NCBI GenBank assembly: GCA_002332905.1
Contig: DDAM01000048.1
Coordinates: 1-64,000, forward strand
Origin: Firmicutes bacterium UBA2058
GTDB lineage: Bacteria > Bacillota > Clostridia > Tissierellales > Sedimentibacteraceae
Direction of reading: 5' to 3'
Length of the DNA: 64,000 nucleotides
In this document: piece after piece, positions 1-7,235 of the stretch
Numbering within the stretch: the first letter of the stretch is position 1
Layout of the letters: the number at the start of each line of letters is the position of its first letter
Program-made: the position numbers and the translations under genes
Notes under the pieces: generated by a model
What the model saw: only the letters and a program-made list of their open reading frames with translations
The model's database searches: none
Told to the model about the DNA's origin: nothing

Positions 1-17
1 CAAACTCTCGTTTAATA
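1..17 (-). rRNA. rrs: 16S rRNA gene, 5' end only (partial)
   Basis: Read on the minus strand, the first bases of the window give TATTAAACGAGAGTTTG. This is the universal 5' end of bacterial 16S rRNA, which would continue with ATCCTGGCTCAG beyond the window. The rest of the rRNA operon therefore lies to the left. The exact mature 5' end cannot be placed. The strong tandem promoters between 292 and 598 all point toward this gene and support the call. Confidence 0.88.
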
Positions 18-291
18 TCTGTTCTCAAACTTACGCTTGCATTTCGTTCTGACTTTCACAGAACTGTTTTTTTCGCTTTTACAAACTACAACTTAATTAT
101 AGTTTGCTGAAACTAAAGGTTGTTCTTATGCTGTTTTATTGTCTAGGTACGAATGAATTTTCAAAGAAAATTCTTGTTCCAATTACACTCAACTTGTACT
201 CTATGATGACGTTAGTCATGTCATAAGATTCATTTTTTTACCACCTGCCAATGCGACAGGTTGTTGTCGTTTTTTTAGCGACAGCTTTATT
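18..291 (-). other. rRNA operon leader
   Basis: This stretch lies between the tandem promoters and the 16S 5' end. It has no credible coding sequence. On the minus strand it contains TTTGAAAATTC within an AGAATTTTC-ttt-GAAAATTCA hairpin near 155-180, a type of motif common in Bacillota rRNA leaders and spacers. A boxA-like antiterminator is expected here, but I could not assign one with confidence. Confidence 0.6.
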
Positions 292-320
292 AGTATAGCA
301 TGTCTAATTTTCTTTGTCAA
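292..320 (-). promoter_or_regulatory. rRNA promoter, gene-proximal
   Basis: On the minus strand TTGACA (315-320) is followed after exactly 17 bp by TATACT (292-297). It is one of four tandem promoters whose spacers resemble one another (AGACATGC just before this -10). Confidence 0.85.
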
Positions 321-390
321 TGCTTTTTTATTTATTTTTAAACACTTTTTTATAATGATTTTCACATTGCTTTCATTAGACAGCTTGACT

Positions 391-419
391 AGTTTATCAT
401 GTCGAATTTTGTCTGTCAA
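391..419 (-). promoter_or_regulatory. rRNA promoter, second
   Basis: On the minus strand TTGACA (414-419), 17 bp, then TAAACT (391-396). The following bases AGTCAAGCTGTC recur after the next promoter, so the promoter units look duplicated. Confidence 0.82.
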
Positions 420-474
420 GAACTTTTTTAAAAAGTTTTCATTAAGCTTTAACTGTTTTTTCGACAGCTTGACT

Positions 475-503
475 ATATTATCACATTTACTTTTATCTGT
501 CAA
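475..503 (-). promoter_or_regulatory. rRNA promoter, third
   Basis: On the minus strand TTGACA (498-503), 17 bp, then TAATAT (475-480), followed by the same AGTCAAGCTGTC initial-transcript sequence seen after the second promoter. Confidence 0.85.
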
Positions 504-568
504 CAAGTTTTTTTAACTTTTTTTATATTGTCTTATATTTAAAATATATATCAACTGACAACCTTGTT

Positions 569-598
569 ATCTTAACACACTATAAATATGCATGTCAA
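569..598 (-). promoter_or_regulatory. rRNA promoter, most distal candidate
   Basis: On the minus strand TTGACA (593-598), 18 bp, then TAAGAT (569-574). The -10 and spacing are less ideal than in the other three, but the downstream CAAGGTTGTC resembles the repeated CAAGCTGTC of the neighbouring units. Confidence 0.55.
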
Positions 599-631
599 CA
601 ATAAATAACTAGTAATTTTTTACAATATAAT

Positions 632-663
632 AAACCAAGCAAGTCATTAATTTTGCTTGGTTT
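632..663 (-). terminator. Terminator after the small membrane protein gene
   Basis: An 11-bp inverted repeat AAACCAAGCAA / TTGCTTGGTTT lies just past the stop codon of the 672-941 gene. A T-rich stretch follows on the minus strand. Confidence 0.6.
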
Positions 664-671
664 TAAAAAAT

Positions 672-941
672 TTAATCTCTCACAAATACAACATTATATA
701 TGTTTACTTTTTCTTCTCCAATTAATGAGCACAAAATAACTATTAGTACAATTGCATATATACTGGTTAAAATACTACCTATTACTAGTAAAAATTTGAA
801 TCCTCTTGAAAATTTTATTTCTTTATCTCCCTCACTATTAATTCTAATTTCTAAGTTTTTATCTTCTACTAATGATATACTCCCTTCATAATATTTATAA
901 TTATATATTATTATTGTTAATATGTTTTTAATGTTTATCAT
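672..941 (-). CDS. Small hypothetical membrane protein
   Basis: I do not recognise this 89-residue protein. Residues about 49-75 form one long hydrophobic segment (FLLVIGSILTSIYAIVLIV), so it is probably anchored by a single transmembrane helix with a charged N-terminal part. A GAAGGGAG Shine-Dalgarno-like sequence occurs inside the 5' part of the frame, near the codons for YYEGS. The true start may therefore be some 20 codons further in, at a non-ATG codon. It lies between lysS and the rRNA promoters and ends in its own hairpin. It may be a recently arisen or decaying gene. Confidence 0.4.
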   Translation of the reverse strand: MINIKNILTIIIYNYKYYEGSISLVEDKNLEIRINSEGDKEIKFSRGFKFLLVIGSILTSIYAIVLIVILCSLIGEEKVNIYNVVFVRD

Positions 942-983
942 TAAATATTTATAATTATTATTAATTACTTAAAAAACAAAAAA

Positions 984-1021
984 CAGATATACAAAAGGTA
1001 TTAATCCTTTATGCATATCTG
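984..1021 (-). terminator. Terminator of lysS
   Basis: CAGATATaCAaAaGG pairs with CCtTTaTGcATATCTG across a short loop. On the minus strand, T-rich DNA (TTTTTGTTTTTT) follows directly. It lies about 30 bp past the lysS stop. Confidence 0.75.
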
Positions 1022-1052
1022 CTATAATCTGTTTATTAAGTTTGTTATTTAA

Positions 1053-2528
1053 CTAATCTAACGGCTTCATTGTTGGGAATAGTATTATATCTCTTATAGA
1101 TGTTTGATTTGTTAAGAACATTATAACTCTATCTACACCTATTCCTAGTCCACCTGTAGGTGGTAAGCCTACCTCTATAGCGTTGATGAAATCATTATCC
1201 ATCATATGAGCTTCATCATCTCCGGCTTCTTTTTGTTTTAATTGGTCTTCAAATCTTTCTCTTTGATCAATTGGATCATTTAACTCTGAGAACGCATTAG
1301 CTATTTCTTTTGTATAAGCAAAAGCTTCGAATCTATCTGTTAATCTTGGATCAGCTACATTTCTCTTTGCAAGTGGAGAAATTTCAACTGGATGATGTGT
1401 AACAAATGTAGGCTGAACAAGGTGTTCTTCACAGAACTCTTCAAACAATGCACTTATCACATGTCCTCTAGTCATCAGAGGAGTTATTTCAATATGTTTT
1501 TGCTTTGCTACTTCTATAGCTTCCTCATCTGTGTTTATTAAGTCAAAGTCAACACCAGCGTATTCTTTAACCATATCTTGCATTCTAACTCTTCTCCATG
1601 GTGGAGTAAAGTCAAGATCTGTACCATTGTAATTTATTTTTGTAGTACCATTAACTTTTTCACACACATATGCAACTATATTCTCAGTTAAAGACATCAT
1701 ATCATTAAAGTCAGCATATGCTCTGTATACTTCCATTGCAGTATACTCAGGGTTATGAGTTGTATCCATTCCTTCATTTCTAAACATTTTACCCATCTCA
1801 TAAACACCATCAGCTAACCCACCAACTATCAATCTTTTTAAGTATAGTTCGTTAGCTATTCTCATATACATGTCTATGTCCAATGTATTATGATGTGTAA
1901 TAAAAGGTCTTGCATTAGCGCCACCAGCTATTGCACTTAAAATAGGAGTATCAACTTCCATATATCCATTATTATCAAGGTATTCTCTTATACCCTTGAT
2001 AATTAAATTACGTTTTTTAAATACTTCTCTTGTTTCAGGATTTACGATTAAATCTACATATCTTTGTCTATATCTGATTTCTGTATCCTTTAGGCCATGA
2101 TATTTTTCAGGAAGTGTTTGTAGTGATTTAGATAAAAGAGTAACTTTTTCAGCTCTAACTGAAATTTCACCCATTTTTGTTTTGAAAACTTCACCTTCAA
2201 CACCAATAATATCACCTATATCATTAGTTATTAAATAATTATATTCTTCTTCTCCTAGTGCTTCTTGCTTTGCAAATATCTGAATTCTTCCTTGGGTATC
2301 TTGTATGTCATAAAACCCTACCTTGCCTTGGCCTCTTTTTGACATTATTCTTCCAGCTATAGAAACATGTTTACCTTCCATCTCGGTAAACTTACTCTTT
2401 ATCTCCTCACTGTTGCTTGTAACATTAAATTTTGAAATCTCAAAAGGGTTTCTTCCAACTCTTTTTAATTCATTAAATTTGTCTAATCTTACTTGTCTTA
2501 AATCACCTTGATTTTGTATTTCAGACAA
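1053..2528 (-). CDS. lysS: Lysyl-tRNA synthetase, class II
   Basis: The product charges tRNA-Lys with lysine in the cytoplasm. It has the class II layout: an N-terminal OB-fold anticodon-binding domain (about residues 55-150, with the segment GRIMSKRGQGKVGFYDIQD), then the catalytic core with motif 2 (FRNEGMDTTHNPEYTAMEVY) and C-terminal motif 3 (GLGIGVDRVIMFLT). Length (491 residues) is normal for LysRS. I chose a TTG start at 2528 because AAAGGTGG sits about 8 bases upstream and the N-terminus becomes MSEIQNQ, which fits the family. Upstream GTG codons at 2540 and 2537 overlap that ribosome binding site. greA lies upstream on the same strand. Confidence 0.96.
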   Translation of the reverse strand: MSEIQNQGDLRQVRLDKFNELKRVGRNPFEISKFNVTSNSEEIKSKFTEMEGKHVSIAGRIMSKRGQGKVGFYDIQDTQGRIQIFAKQEALGEEEYNYLITNDIGDIIGVEGEVFKTKMGEISVRAEKVTLLSKSLQTLPEKYHGLKDTEIRYRQRYVDLIVNPETREVFKKRNLIIKGIREYLDNNGYMEVDTPILSAIAGGANARPFITHHNTLDIDMYMRIANELYLKRLIVGGLADGVYEMGKMFRNEGMDTTHNPEYTAMEVYRAYADFNDMMSLTENIVAYVCEKVNGTTKINYNGTDLDFTPPWRRVRMQDMVKEYAGVDFDLINTDEEAIEVAKQKHIEITPLMTRGHVISALFEEFCEEHLVQPTFVTHHPVEISPLAKRNVADPRLTDRFEAFAYTKEIANAFSELNDPIDQRERFEDQLKQKEAGDDEAHMMDNDFINAIEVGLPPTGGLGIGVDRVIMFLTNQTSIRDIILFPTMKPLD

Positions 2529-2592
2529 TTTGCACACCACCTTTTTATCTTTTATTTTATTATTATATCTACATCTATCACAAAAAATTATT

Positions 2593-2665
2593 GAAGAATC
2601 GTTTTAGATTCTTCCAGCGTGAAATGTCTTTTTTTCACGCTGTGAAATGTATTTTTTTCACGCTG
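2593..2665 (-). terminator. Hairpin cluster between greA and lysS
   Basis: Next to lysS is a perfect 8-bp stem GAAGAATC / GATTCTTC (2593-2614), followed on the minus strand by AATAATTTTTT. Next to it are one CAGCGTGAAA arm (2615-2624) and two copies of its complement TTTCACGCTG (2633-2642 and 2656-2665). Either right arm can pair with the left arm, so two hairpins exclude each other. The cluster probably ends or attenuates greA transcription before lysS. Confidence 0.55.
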
Positions 2666-2686
2666 TGTGAAGTGTTTTTTTACATT

Positions 2687-3157
2687 TTATACTTCTAAAA
2701 TCTCATATTTTATATTTTCTCCATTTGGAGAAGTAACCTCAATTATGTCTCCTGCCTTCTTACCTAATAAAGCTGTTCCAAGTGGAGAAACATTAGATAT
2801 TTTACCTCTAAATGGGTCTGCTTCAGCAGAACCAACAATATTATAATCCATTATTTCATCAAATTCAATATCTCTAATTTTAACCTTAGATCCAACTCCT
2901 ACAGTTCCTTTTTGCTTATGCTCTTCAATTATCTTTGCGTACTTAATCATCATTTCTAGCTTAGCTATTCTTTTTTCTACAAGTGCTTGTTCATTTTTTG
3001 CTTCGTCATATTCAGAGTTTTCACTTATGTCACCGAATGCTAATGCGACTTTTATTTTTTCTGCTACTTCCTTACGTCTAACTGATTTTAAATTTTCTAA
3101 TTCGTTTACGAGTTCAGTGTAACCTTCAGCAGTAAGCAATATTACATTATTCTCCAT
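2687..3157 (-). CDS. greA: Transcription elongation factor GreA
   Basis: GreA rescues backtracked RNA polymerase by stimulating cleavage of the transcript's 3' end. The protein has the N-terminal coiled-coil, with the acidic tip (FGDISENSEYDEAKNEQ, about residues 41-57), and the C-terminal FKBP-like domain with the typical SPLGTALLGKKAGD segment. With the ATG at 3157 it is 156 residues, the usual size. That start has GGGAGA about 7 bases upstream, whereas an in-frame TTG five codons earlier overlaps the ribosome binding site. A consensus promoter lies upstream at 3246-3274. Confidence 0.97.
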   Translation of the reverse strand: MENNVILLTAEGYTELVNELENLKSVRRKEVAEKIKVALAFGDISENSEYDEAKNEQALVEKRIAKLEMMIKYAKIIEEHKQKGTVGVGSKVKIRDIEFDEIMDYNIVGSAEADPFRGKISNVSPLGTALLGKKAGDIIEVTSPNGENIKYEILEV

Positions 3158-3245
3158 GCCAATCTCTCCCAAAATATTATATACTAGTCTAGCAAATTAT
3201 TTTTGCCAGCATTATGAACGAAGTATTGCGTCAGTTTTTTAACAC

Positions 3246-3274
3246 ATTATATTAAAGTTAGGTAAATATGTCAA
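3246..3274 (-). promoter_or_regulatory. Promoter of greA (and probably lysS)
   Basis: On the minus strand TTGACA (3269-3274), exactly 17 bp, then TATAAT (3246-3251). Both hexamers match the sigma-A consensus, so greA is separately transcribed from dusB. Confidence 0.85.
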
Positions 3275-3329
3275 CCATATTTTTAATAATATTATTTATA
3301 ATATTGTTAGGTTATTATTTCTTTTAACT

Positions 3330-4316
3330 TTATTCAATTTCTAAAGTTTCAATGTAGTTGTCAAGTAATTCATAGAGTAATTCTAAACTATCTATTCTAT
3401 TTATTTCACATCTTATATCTGATGATTTTTTAAGACCTTTAATATACCAACCAGCATGTTTTCGCATTTCTAGAACTGTCAATCTTCCTGGTAATTCTTT
3501 ACTTAACATTTCTGCGTGTCTTTTCAACATTTCTAGTCTTTGTGAGGGTGTTGGATTAACTATCTCATTTTTTCCATCTAAAGCATTTATTAAATTTCTA
3601 ATCAGCCATGGATTCCCTAATACACCTCTTGCTACCATTATACCATCGCAACTTGTTTCATCTAGCAGTTTTATTGCATCCTCTATTGTAAAAACATCTC
3701 CATTACCTATTACAGGTATGGATACATTTTTTTTTACTTCTTTTATTATTTTATAATCTGCCTTTCCAGAATAAAACTGTTCTCTATGACGGCCATGAAC
3801 TGTTATTGCATCAGCTCCATTTGCCTCTATTATTTTAGCAAATTCAACCGCATTGATACTGCTACTATCCCATCCAGAACGAAATTTAACAGTCAAAGGT
3901 TTATTTGAAGCAGCTTTTACCTTTTTAACTATTTCACCTGCTAGCTTTGGATTTTTCATAAGTGCAGAGCCATCTCCATTTTTAACAATTTTAGGCGCTG
4001 GACATCCCATGTTTATATCGATTATATCGATATCTTTCAAGTCATTAATTATTGTTTCAACAACATAAGCCATTATTTCAGGTTCATTACCAAATATTTG
4101 TATAGAAACAGGTCTGTCATTTTCATTTGTCTTCATCAATTCTTCTGTTTTTTTATCTTTATAATATAATCCCTTAGCACTAACCATTTCTGTTGTAACA
4201 AGCCCTGCTCCAAACTCTTTACATATTGTCCTAAAAGTTATATCCGTTATACCAGCCATTGGAGCTAATATTACATTATTTTCTAAAGTTACATTTTTAA
4301 TTTTTAGCTTGCTCAT
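3330..4316 (-). CDS. dusB: tRNA-dihydrouridine synthase (DusB-type)
   Basis: This FMN- and NADPH-dependent enzyme reduces uridines in the tRNA D-loop. The TIM-barrel N-terminus carries ILAPMAGITD, the catalytic cysteine lies in INMGCPAPKIVKNGDGSALM (about residues 101-120), and the substrate-binding HGRHREQFYSGKAD and the FMN-phosphate segment VIGNGDVF and GVMVARG-like DGIMVARG follow. The helical C-terminal domain ends at residue 328, the normal length. It starts 8 bp after the BirA-family gene, so the two are co-transcribed. birA, dusB, greA and lysS are frequent neighbours in Clostridia. Confidence 0.93.
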   Translation of the reverse strand: MSKLKIKNVTLENNVILAPMAGITDITFRTICKEFGAGLVTTEMVSAKGLYYKDKKTEELMKTNENDRPVSIQIFGNEPEIMAYVVETIINDLKDIDIIDINMGCPAPKIVKNGDGSALMKNPKLAGEIVKKVKAASNKPLTVKFRSGWDSSSINAVEFAKIIEANGADAITVHGRHREQFYSGKADYKIIKEVKKNVSIPVIGNGDVFTIEDAIKLLDETSCDGIMVARGVLGNPWLIRNLINALDGKNEIVNPTPSQRLEMLKRHAEMLSKELPGRLTVLEMRKHAGWYIKGLKKSSDIRCEINRIDSLELLYELLDNYIETLEIE

Positions 4317-4324
4317 CTATATTC

Positions 4325-5113
4325 CTACCACTCAATAGTATCTTGACTATATTTTAAAAAGTCTTTTACTCCACTCTTATCCAATATTTCTATTTCTCCA
4401 AAATTATTAATATCTAAAGCCTCAACCTTTCTAACAGTTTTTTTGTTTATTTTTTTAACACCAATTGTTTTTCCTAAAAGGCAGTTATGATTTTTAAATA
4501 CTGATAAAGAGCTTTTAATCATTTTTGTTTTGAGTAATTCATCATAGTATATTTCAATTTTATTTAAAATATTACTAATAATCTTTTCTCTATCTATTTC
4601 ATCACTAATTATGTCAGATAATGCAATTTTCTTACCTTCTATTTCTTCGATAATATTGTCCTTCATATCTAAAGCATTTATATAAATGCTGATAATTAAG
4701 CTATCATTATCTTTCTTATCTATTTTTTCAGCAAAAACGCTGCATATCTTTTTATCATTTACAAAAATATCATTTGGCCATTTTATATAACAATTAATTT
4801 TATCATCTAGTTGCAACATTGACTCACATACTGCTGCATTGGCTATTTGAATTATTTGTGAAGTGTAATCTTTTTTATTATTTTTCAAAATTATGCTAAA
4901 AAAAATTCCTTCACCAAAATTACTATACCATGTTTTATTATTTTTAAGCTTTACATCCTCTTGTTTTTCTGTAAGAACTAACATACCAACGGGGCAATTT
5001 TCACTTATATTTTTTGCCTTTAGATGAACAGATATCAAATCTTCAAATTGTACAAAAGTTTGACCTATATATTTAGTTGATAAATTGTTTTTTATTTTCT
5101 CGTAATCGTACAT
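4325..5113 (-). CDS. birA: BirA-family biotin-protein ligase with altered nucleotide loop
   Basis: The 262-residue protein belongs to the biotin/lipoate protein ligase fold and lacks an N-terminal DNA-binding domain. The motif KWPNDIFVNDKKICSVFAEK (near residue 135) is a good match to the BirA core, and the small C-terminal domain is present. In BirA enzymes the biotinyl-AMP loop reads GRGRxGRxW. Here the corresponding segment is VKLKNNKTW, keeping the final Trp but losing the glycines and arginines. The start at 5113 follows GGAGG and avoids an upstream ATG that overlaps it. Function as a normal biotin ligase is therefore uncertain; it could be relaxed, slow or have changed substrate. Confidence 0.75.
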   Translation of the reverse strand: MYDYEKIKNNLSTKYIGQTFVQFEDLISVHLKAKNISENCPVGMLVLTEKQEDVKLKNNKTWYSNFGEGIFFSIILKNNKKDYTSQIIQIANAAVCESMLQLDDKINCYIKWPNDIFVNDKKICSVFAEKIDKKDNDSLIISIYINALDMKDNIIEEIEGKKIALSDIISDEIDREKIISNILNKIEIYYDELLKTKMIKSSLSVFKNHNCLLGKTIGVKKINKKTVRKVEALDINNFGEIEILDKSGVKDFLKYSQDTIEW

Positions 5114-5116
5114 CAA

Positions 5117-5165
5117 TACCTCCATGCATTTTTTTGCACATTAAACTCAAAGTTTTGTGCATGAA
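5117..5165 (-). promoter_or_regulatory. Hairpin just upstream of the BirA-family gene
   Basis: On the minus strand ATGCACAAAACT and AGTTTAATGTGCA can pair. The hairpin ends a few bases before GGAGG and the start codon, so it could mask or expose translation. A similar TGCACAAA...TGTGCA structure precedes oppD at 51891-51938. Confidence 0.35.
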
Positions 5166-5174
5166 GAAATATAT

Positions 5175-6326
5175 TTATTTCCAAGCATCATATACTGCTT
5201 TTGCTACAGCAGTTGCAACTCTCTTATCAAAAGGATTAGGAATTATGTACTCTTCGTTTAACTCATCTTCATTTATTAAATTTGCAATAGCATAAGCAGC
5301 TGCGATTTTCATATCCTCTGTTATCTTTTTTGCTCTAGCATCTAAAGCTCCTCTAAAAATACCTGGAAAAGCCAACACATTATTTATTTGATTTGGATAG
5401 TCAGACCTTCCAGTTCCTATAACTCTAATACCTACTTTTTTAGCAATCTCAGGCATTATCTCAGGTACTGGATTTGCCATTGCAAAGACTATAGCATCAT
5501 TATTCATAGACTGGACCATCTCTTCAGTTAATACATTTGCGCTTGAAACACCTACAAAAACATCTGATTCCTTTAATGCATCAACCAAGCTTCCCGATAA
5601 ATTATCGTTATTAGTATTTTGTGCTAACCAAAGCTTGTGACCCTCTAAGTCTTTTCTTCCTTCTTCTAAGATACCTTTTCTATCACAAACAACTATATTT
5701 TTAACACCTAATGACATTAACATTTTAGCAATTGCTGTACCTGCTGCTCCTGGTCCATTTAAAACAACTTTAATAATACTAATATCTTTTTTTACAATTT
5801 TTAATGCATTAATTAATGCAGCTGAAACTACGATAGCAGTTCCGTGTTGGTCATCATGAAATACAGGTATATCAAGAGCATCTTGTATTCTTTTTTCTAC
5901 CTCAAAACATTTTGGCGCTGCAATATCCTCTAAATTTATACCACCAAATGTTGGAGCCATATTTATAACAGTATTTACAATATCATCAGCATTCTGAGAT
6001 TTTAAACAAATAGGAAATCCATCTACACCTGCAAAGTTTTTAAATAATATTGCTTTTCCCTCCATAACTGGCATTGCTGCTTCTGCACCAATATTACCAA
6101 GACCTAATACAGCTGTTCCATCAGAAACTATTGCAACAAGGTTTCCTTTAGCTGTGTATTTATATACATTTTCTGTATTTTCATGTATTTTTCTGCAAGG
6201 TTCTGCAACCCCTGGAGTATAGGCAATACTCAAATCATCTCTATTCTCTATTTTCACTTTACTCACAACTTCTAGCTTACCCTTAGATATTTCATGCATT
6301 TTTAATGCTTCTTCATTATAATTCAT
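5175..6326 (-). CDS. NAD(P)-dependent malic enzyme, short form
   Basis: Malic enzyme decarboxylates malate to pyruvate with reduction of NAD(P). The protein shows the malic N-terminal domain (SIAYTPGVAEPC, about residues 33-44; GTAVLGLGNIG; FAGVDGFPICL), the metal-binding FHDDQHGTAIV (about 155-165), and a Rossmann segment VVLNGPGAAGTAIAKML. At 383 residues it is the single-unit bacterial form, without the phosphotransacetylase-like tail of MaeB. The start has AGGAG upstream. The leader contains a short hairpin with a T run at 6359-6375. Its neighbours do not fix its role; pyruvate/NAD(P)H supply is likely. Confidence 0.93.
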   Translation of the reverse strand: MNYNEEALKMHEISKGKLEVVSKVKIENRDDLSIAYTPGVAEPCRKIHENTENVYKYTAKGNLVAIVSDGTAVLGLGNIGAEAAMPVMEGKAILFKNFAGVDGFPICLKSQNADDIVNTVINMAPTFGGINLEDIAAPKCFEVEKRIQDALDIPVFHDDQHGTAIVVSAALINALKIVKKDISIIKVVLNGPGAAGTAIAKMLMSLGVKNIVVCDRKGILEEGRKDLEGHKLWLAQNTNNDNLSGSLVDALKESDVFVGVSSANVLTEEMVQSMNNDAIVFAMANPVPEIMPEIAKKVGIRVIGTGRSDYPNQINNVLAFPGIFRGALDARAKKITEDMKIAAAYAIANLINEDELNEEYIIPNPFDKRVATAVAKAVYDAWK

Positions 6327-6358
6327 ATTTATACTCCTAAATTAAATTATTATAAAAA

Positions 6359-6375
6359 AGTGAACTACATTCACT
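6359..6375 (-). promoter_or_regulatory. Leader hairpin of the malic enzyme gene
   Basis: On the minus strand AGTGAATGTAGTTCACT forms a small hairpin followed by TTTTTT before the ribosome binding site. This looks like a weak attenuator. A near-identical hairpin is found at 56809-56825 before an ABC permease gene. Confidence 0.4.
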
Positions 6376-6485
6376 CTATACACTATAAGATACAAATTTA
6401 ATGATAACATAATTTATTATTCATCTCAATAATATAATAAAAAAAGTTATTCATTTTTTTGTATACTAAATAATATCCTTATTAC

Positions 6486-6530
6486 ATAAAAAAGAGCTCA
6501 AATATTTTTAAATAAAAAGATATTGGCTCT
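6486..6530 (-). terminator. Terminator of the tail-tube-like gene
   Basis: On the minus strand AGAGCC...GGCTCT-type arms enclose ATAT/TTTTT-rich pairing and are followed by GAGCTCTTTTTT. The hairpin begins about 10 bp past the stop codon. Confidence 0.65.
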
Positions 6531-6540
6531 ATAATTAACT

Positions 6541-7128
6541 CTAAAATAATTTACTAACAACATTTCTTGCTTTCTCTCTAGCAATTTCTTCTGTCATCTC
6601 TATAACCTTGATATTATCAGTTGCAAATTGAATCTTTTGTATGAATATCTCGTTACTCATAGCATCGAAGCCACTGGTTTCCCAATTTAACGGATACGTA
6701 TTTTCTAATATCCATGCTCGTTTAACAGTTGTTATAGTTGCATTACTTCTCTCAATTCTATCTTTAAAATCACCTTCGCTTTTTTCTATTTCCATAATTA
6801 AAATATCGCGTTTAATGTTCATACCGCAATTAATATCATCAATAAATTTATGGGTTGAACCATCATGAGTCATACCATTTTCACAAATTATTTCTGAATT
6901 ATATTTTTGATTTGATATAATATTTTGTATTTCAGTATTGTCAATATTTAAAAATTCATTATTTGTCTTATCTAAAATTTTAATATTTTTAAATCCGATT
7001 CCTATTGGTTCTAAATTTTTGTCAGGATCAGATTCAATTATTAAGTAAAAATTATAGTTCCACATAGGATGAGTTCTAAAAATATCACGTAACAACTCAA
7101 TATTAAAATTTTCTGAATATAGAGACAT
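6541..7128 (-). CDS. Orphan protein resembling phage tail-tube (T4 gp19-like) protein
   Basis: This 195-residue protein resembles the T4 gp19/contractile-tail tube family rather than any metabolic protein. The N-terminal HPMWNYNFYLIIESD matches the family's 'dPlrnFnFxVei' start. The C-terminal AWILENTYPLNWETSGFDA followed by MSNEIFIQKIQFATDNI matches its closing 'awPvkw..pdlda..neiaiE.iela..gi' pattern. Start 7128 has AGGAGA upstream; a longer frame has no ribosome binding site. No sheath, baseplate, spike or other phage gene lies nearby and it has its own terminator, so it is a solitary gene. It may be a phage remnant or a domesticated tube protein. The family call is from memory of motif shape, not a search. 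Confidence 0.5.
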   Translation of the reverse strand: MSLYSENFNIELLRDIFRTHPMWNYNFYLIIESDPDKNLEPIGIGFKNIKILDKTNNEFLNIDNTEIQNIISNQKYNSEIICENGMTHDGSTHKFIDDINCGMNIKRDILIMEIEKSEGDFKDRIERSNATITTVKRAWILENTYPLNWETSGFDAMSNEIFIQKIQFATDNIKVIEMTEEIAREKARNVVSKLF

Positions 7129-7235
7129 GTGTCTTCTCCTTTTACACAAATTTACTTTAAATTTAATTATATACATAATATAATATATTAATAATCTTGT
7201 AAATATATTTTTATGTCTCTACGATGATTGTGCAT

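Noticed and set aside
216..506. A 96-codon minus-strand frame with repeated LTDKIRH-D/A-type units
   Set aside because: It is the translation of the duplicated rRNA promoter units; the repeats are TTGACA/-10 blocks, not protein repeats.
5117..5165. Rho-independent terminator after malic enzyme
   Set aside because: On the minus strand the hairpin is followed by A residues, not T, and it lies directly before the BirA-family ribosome binding site.
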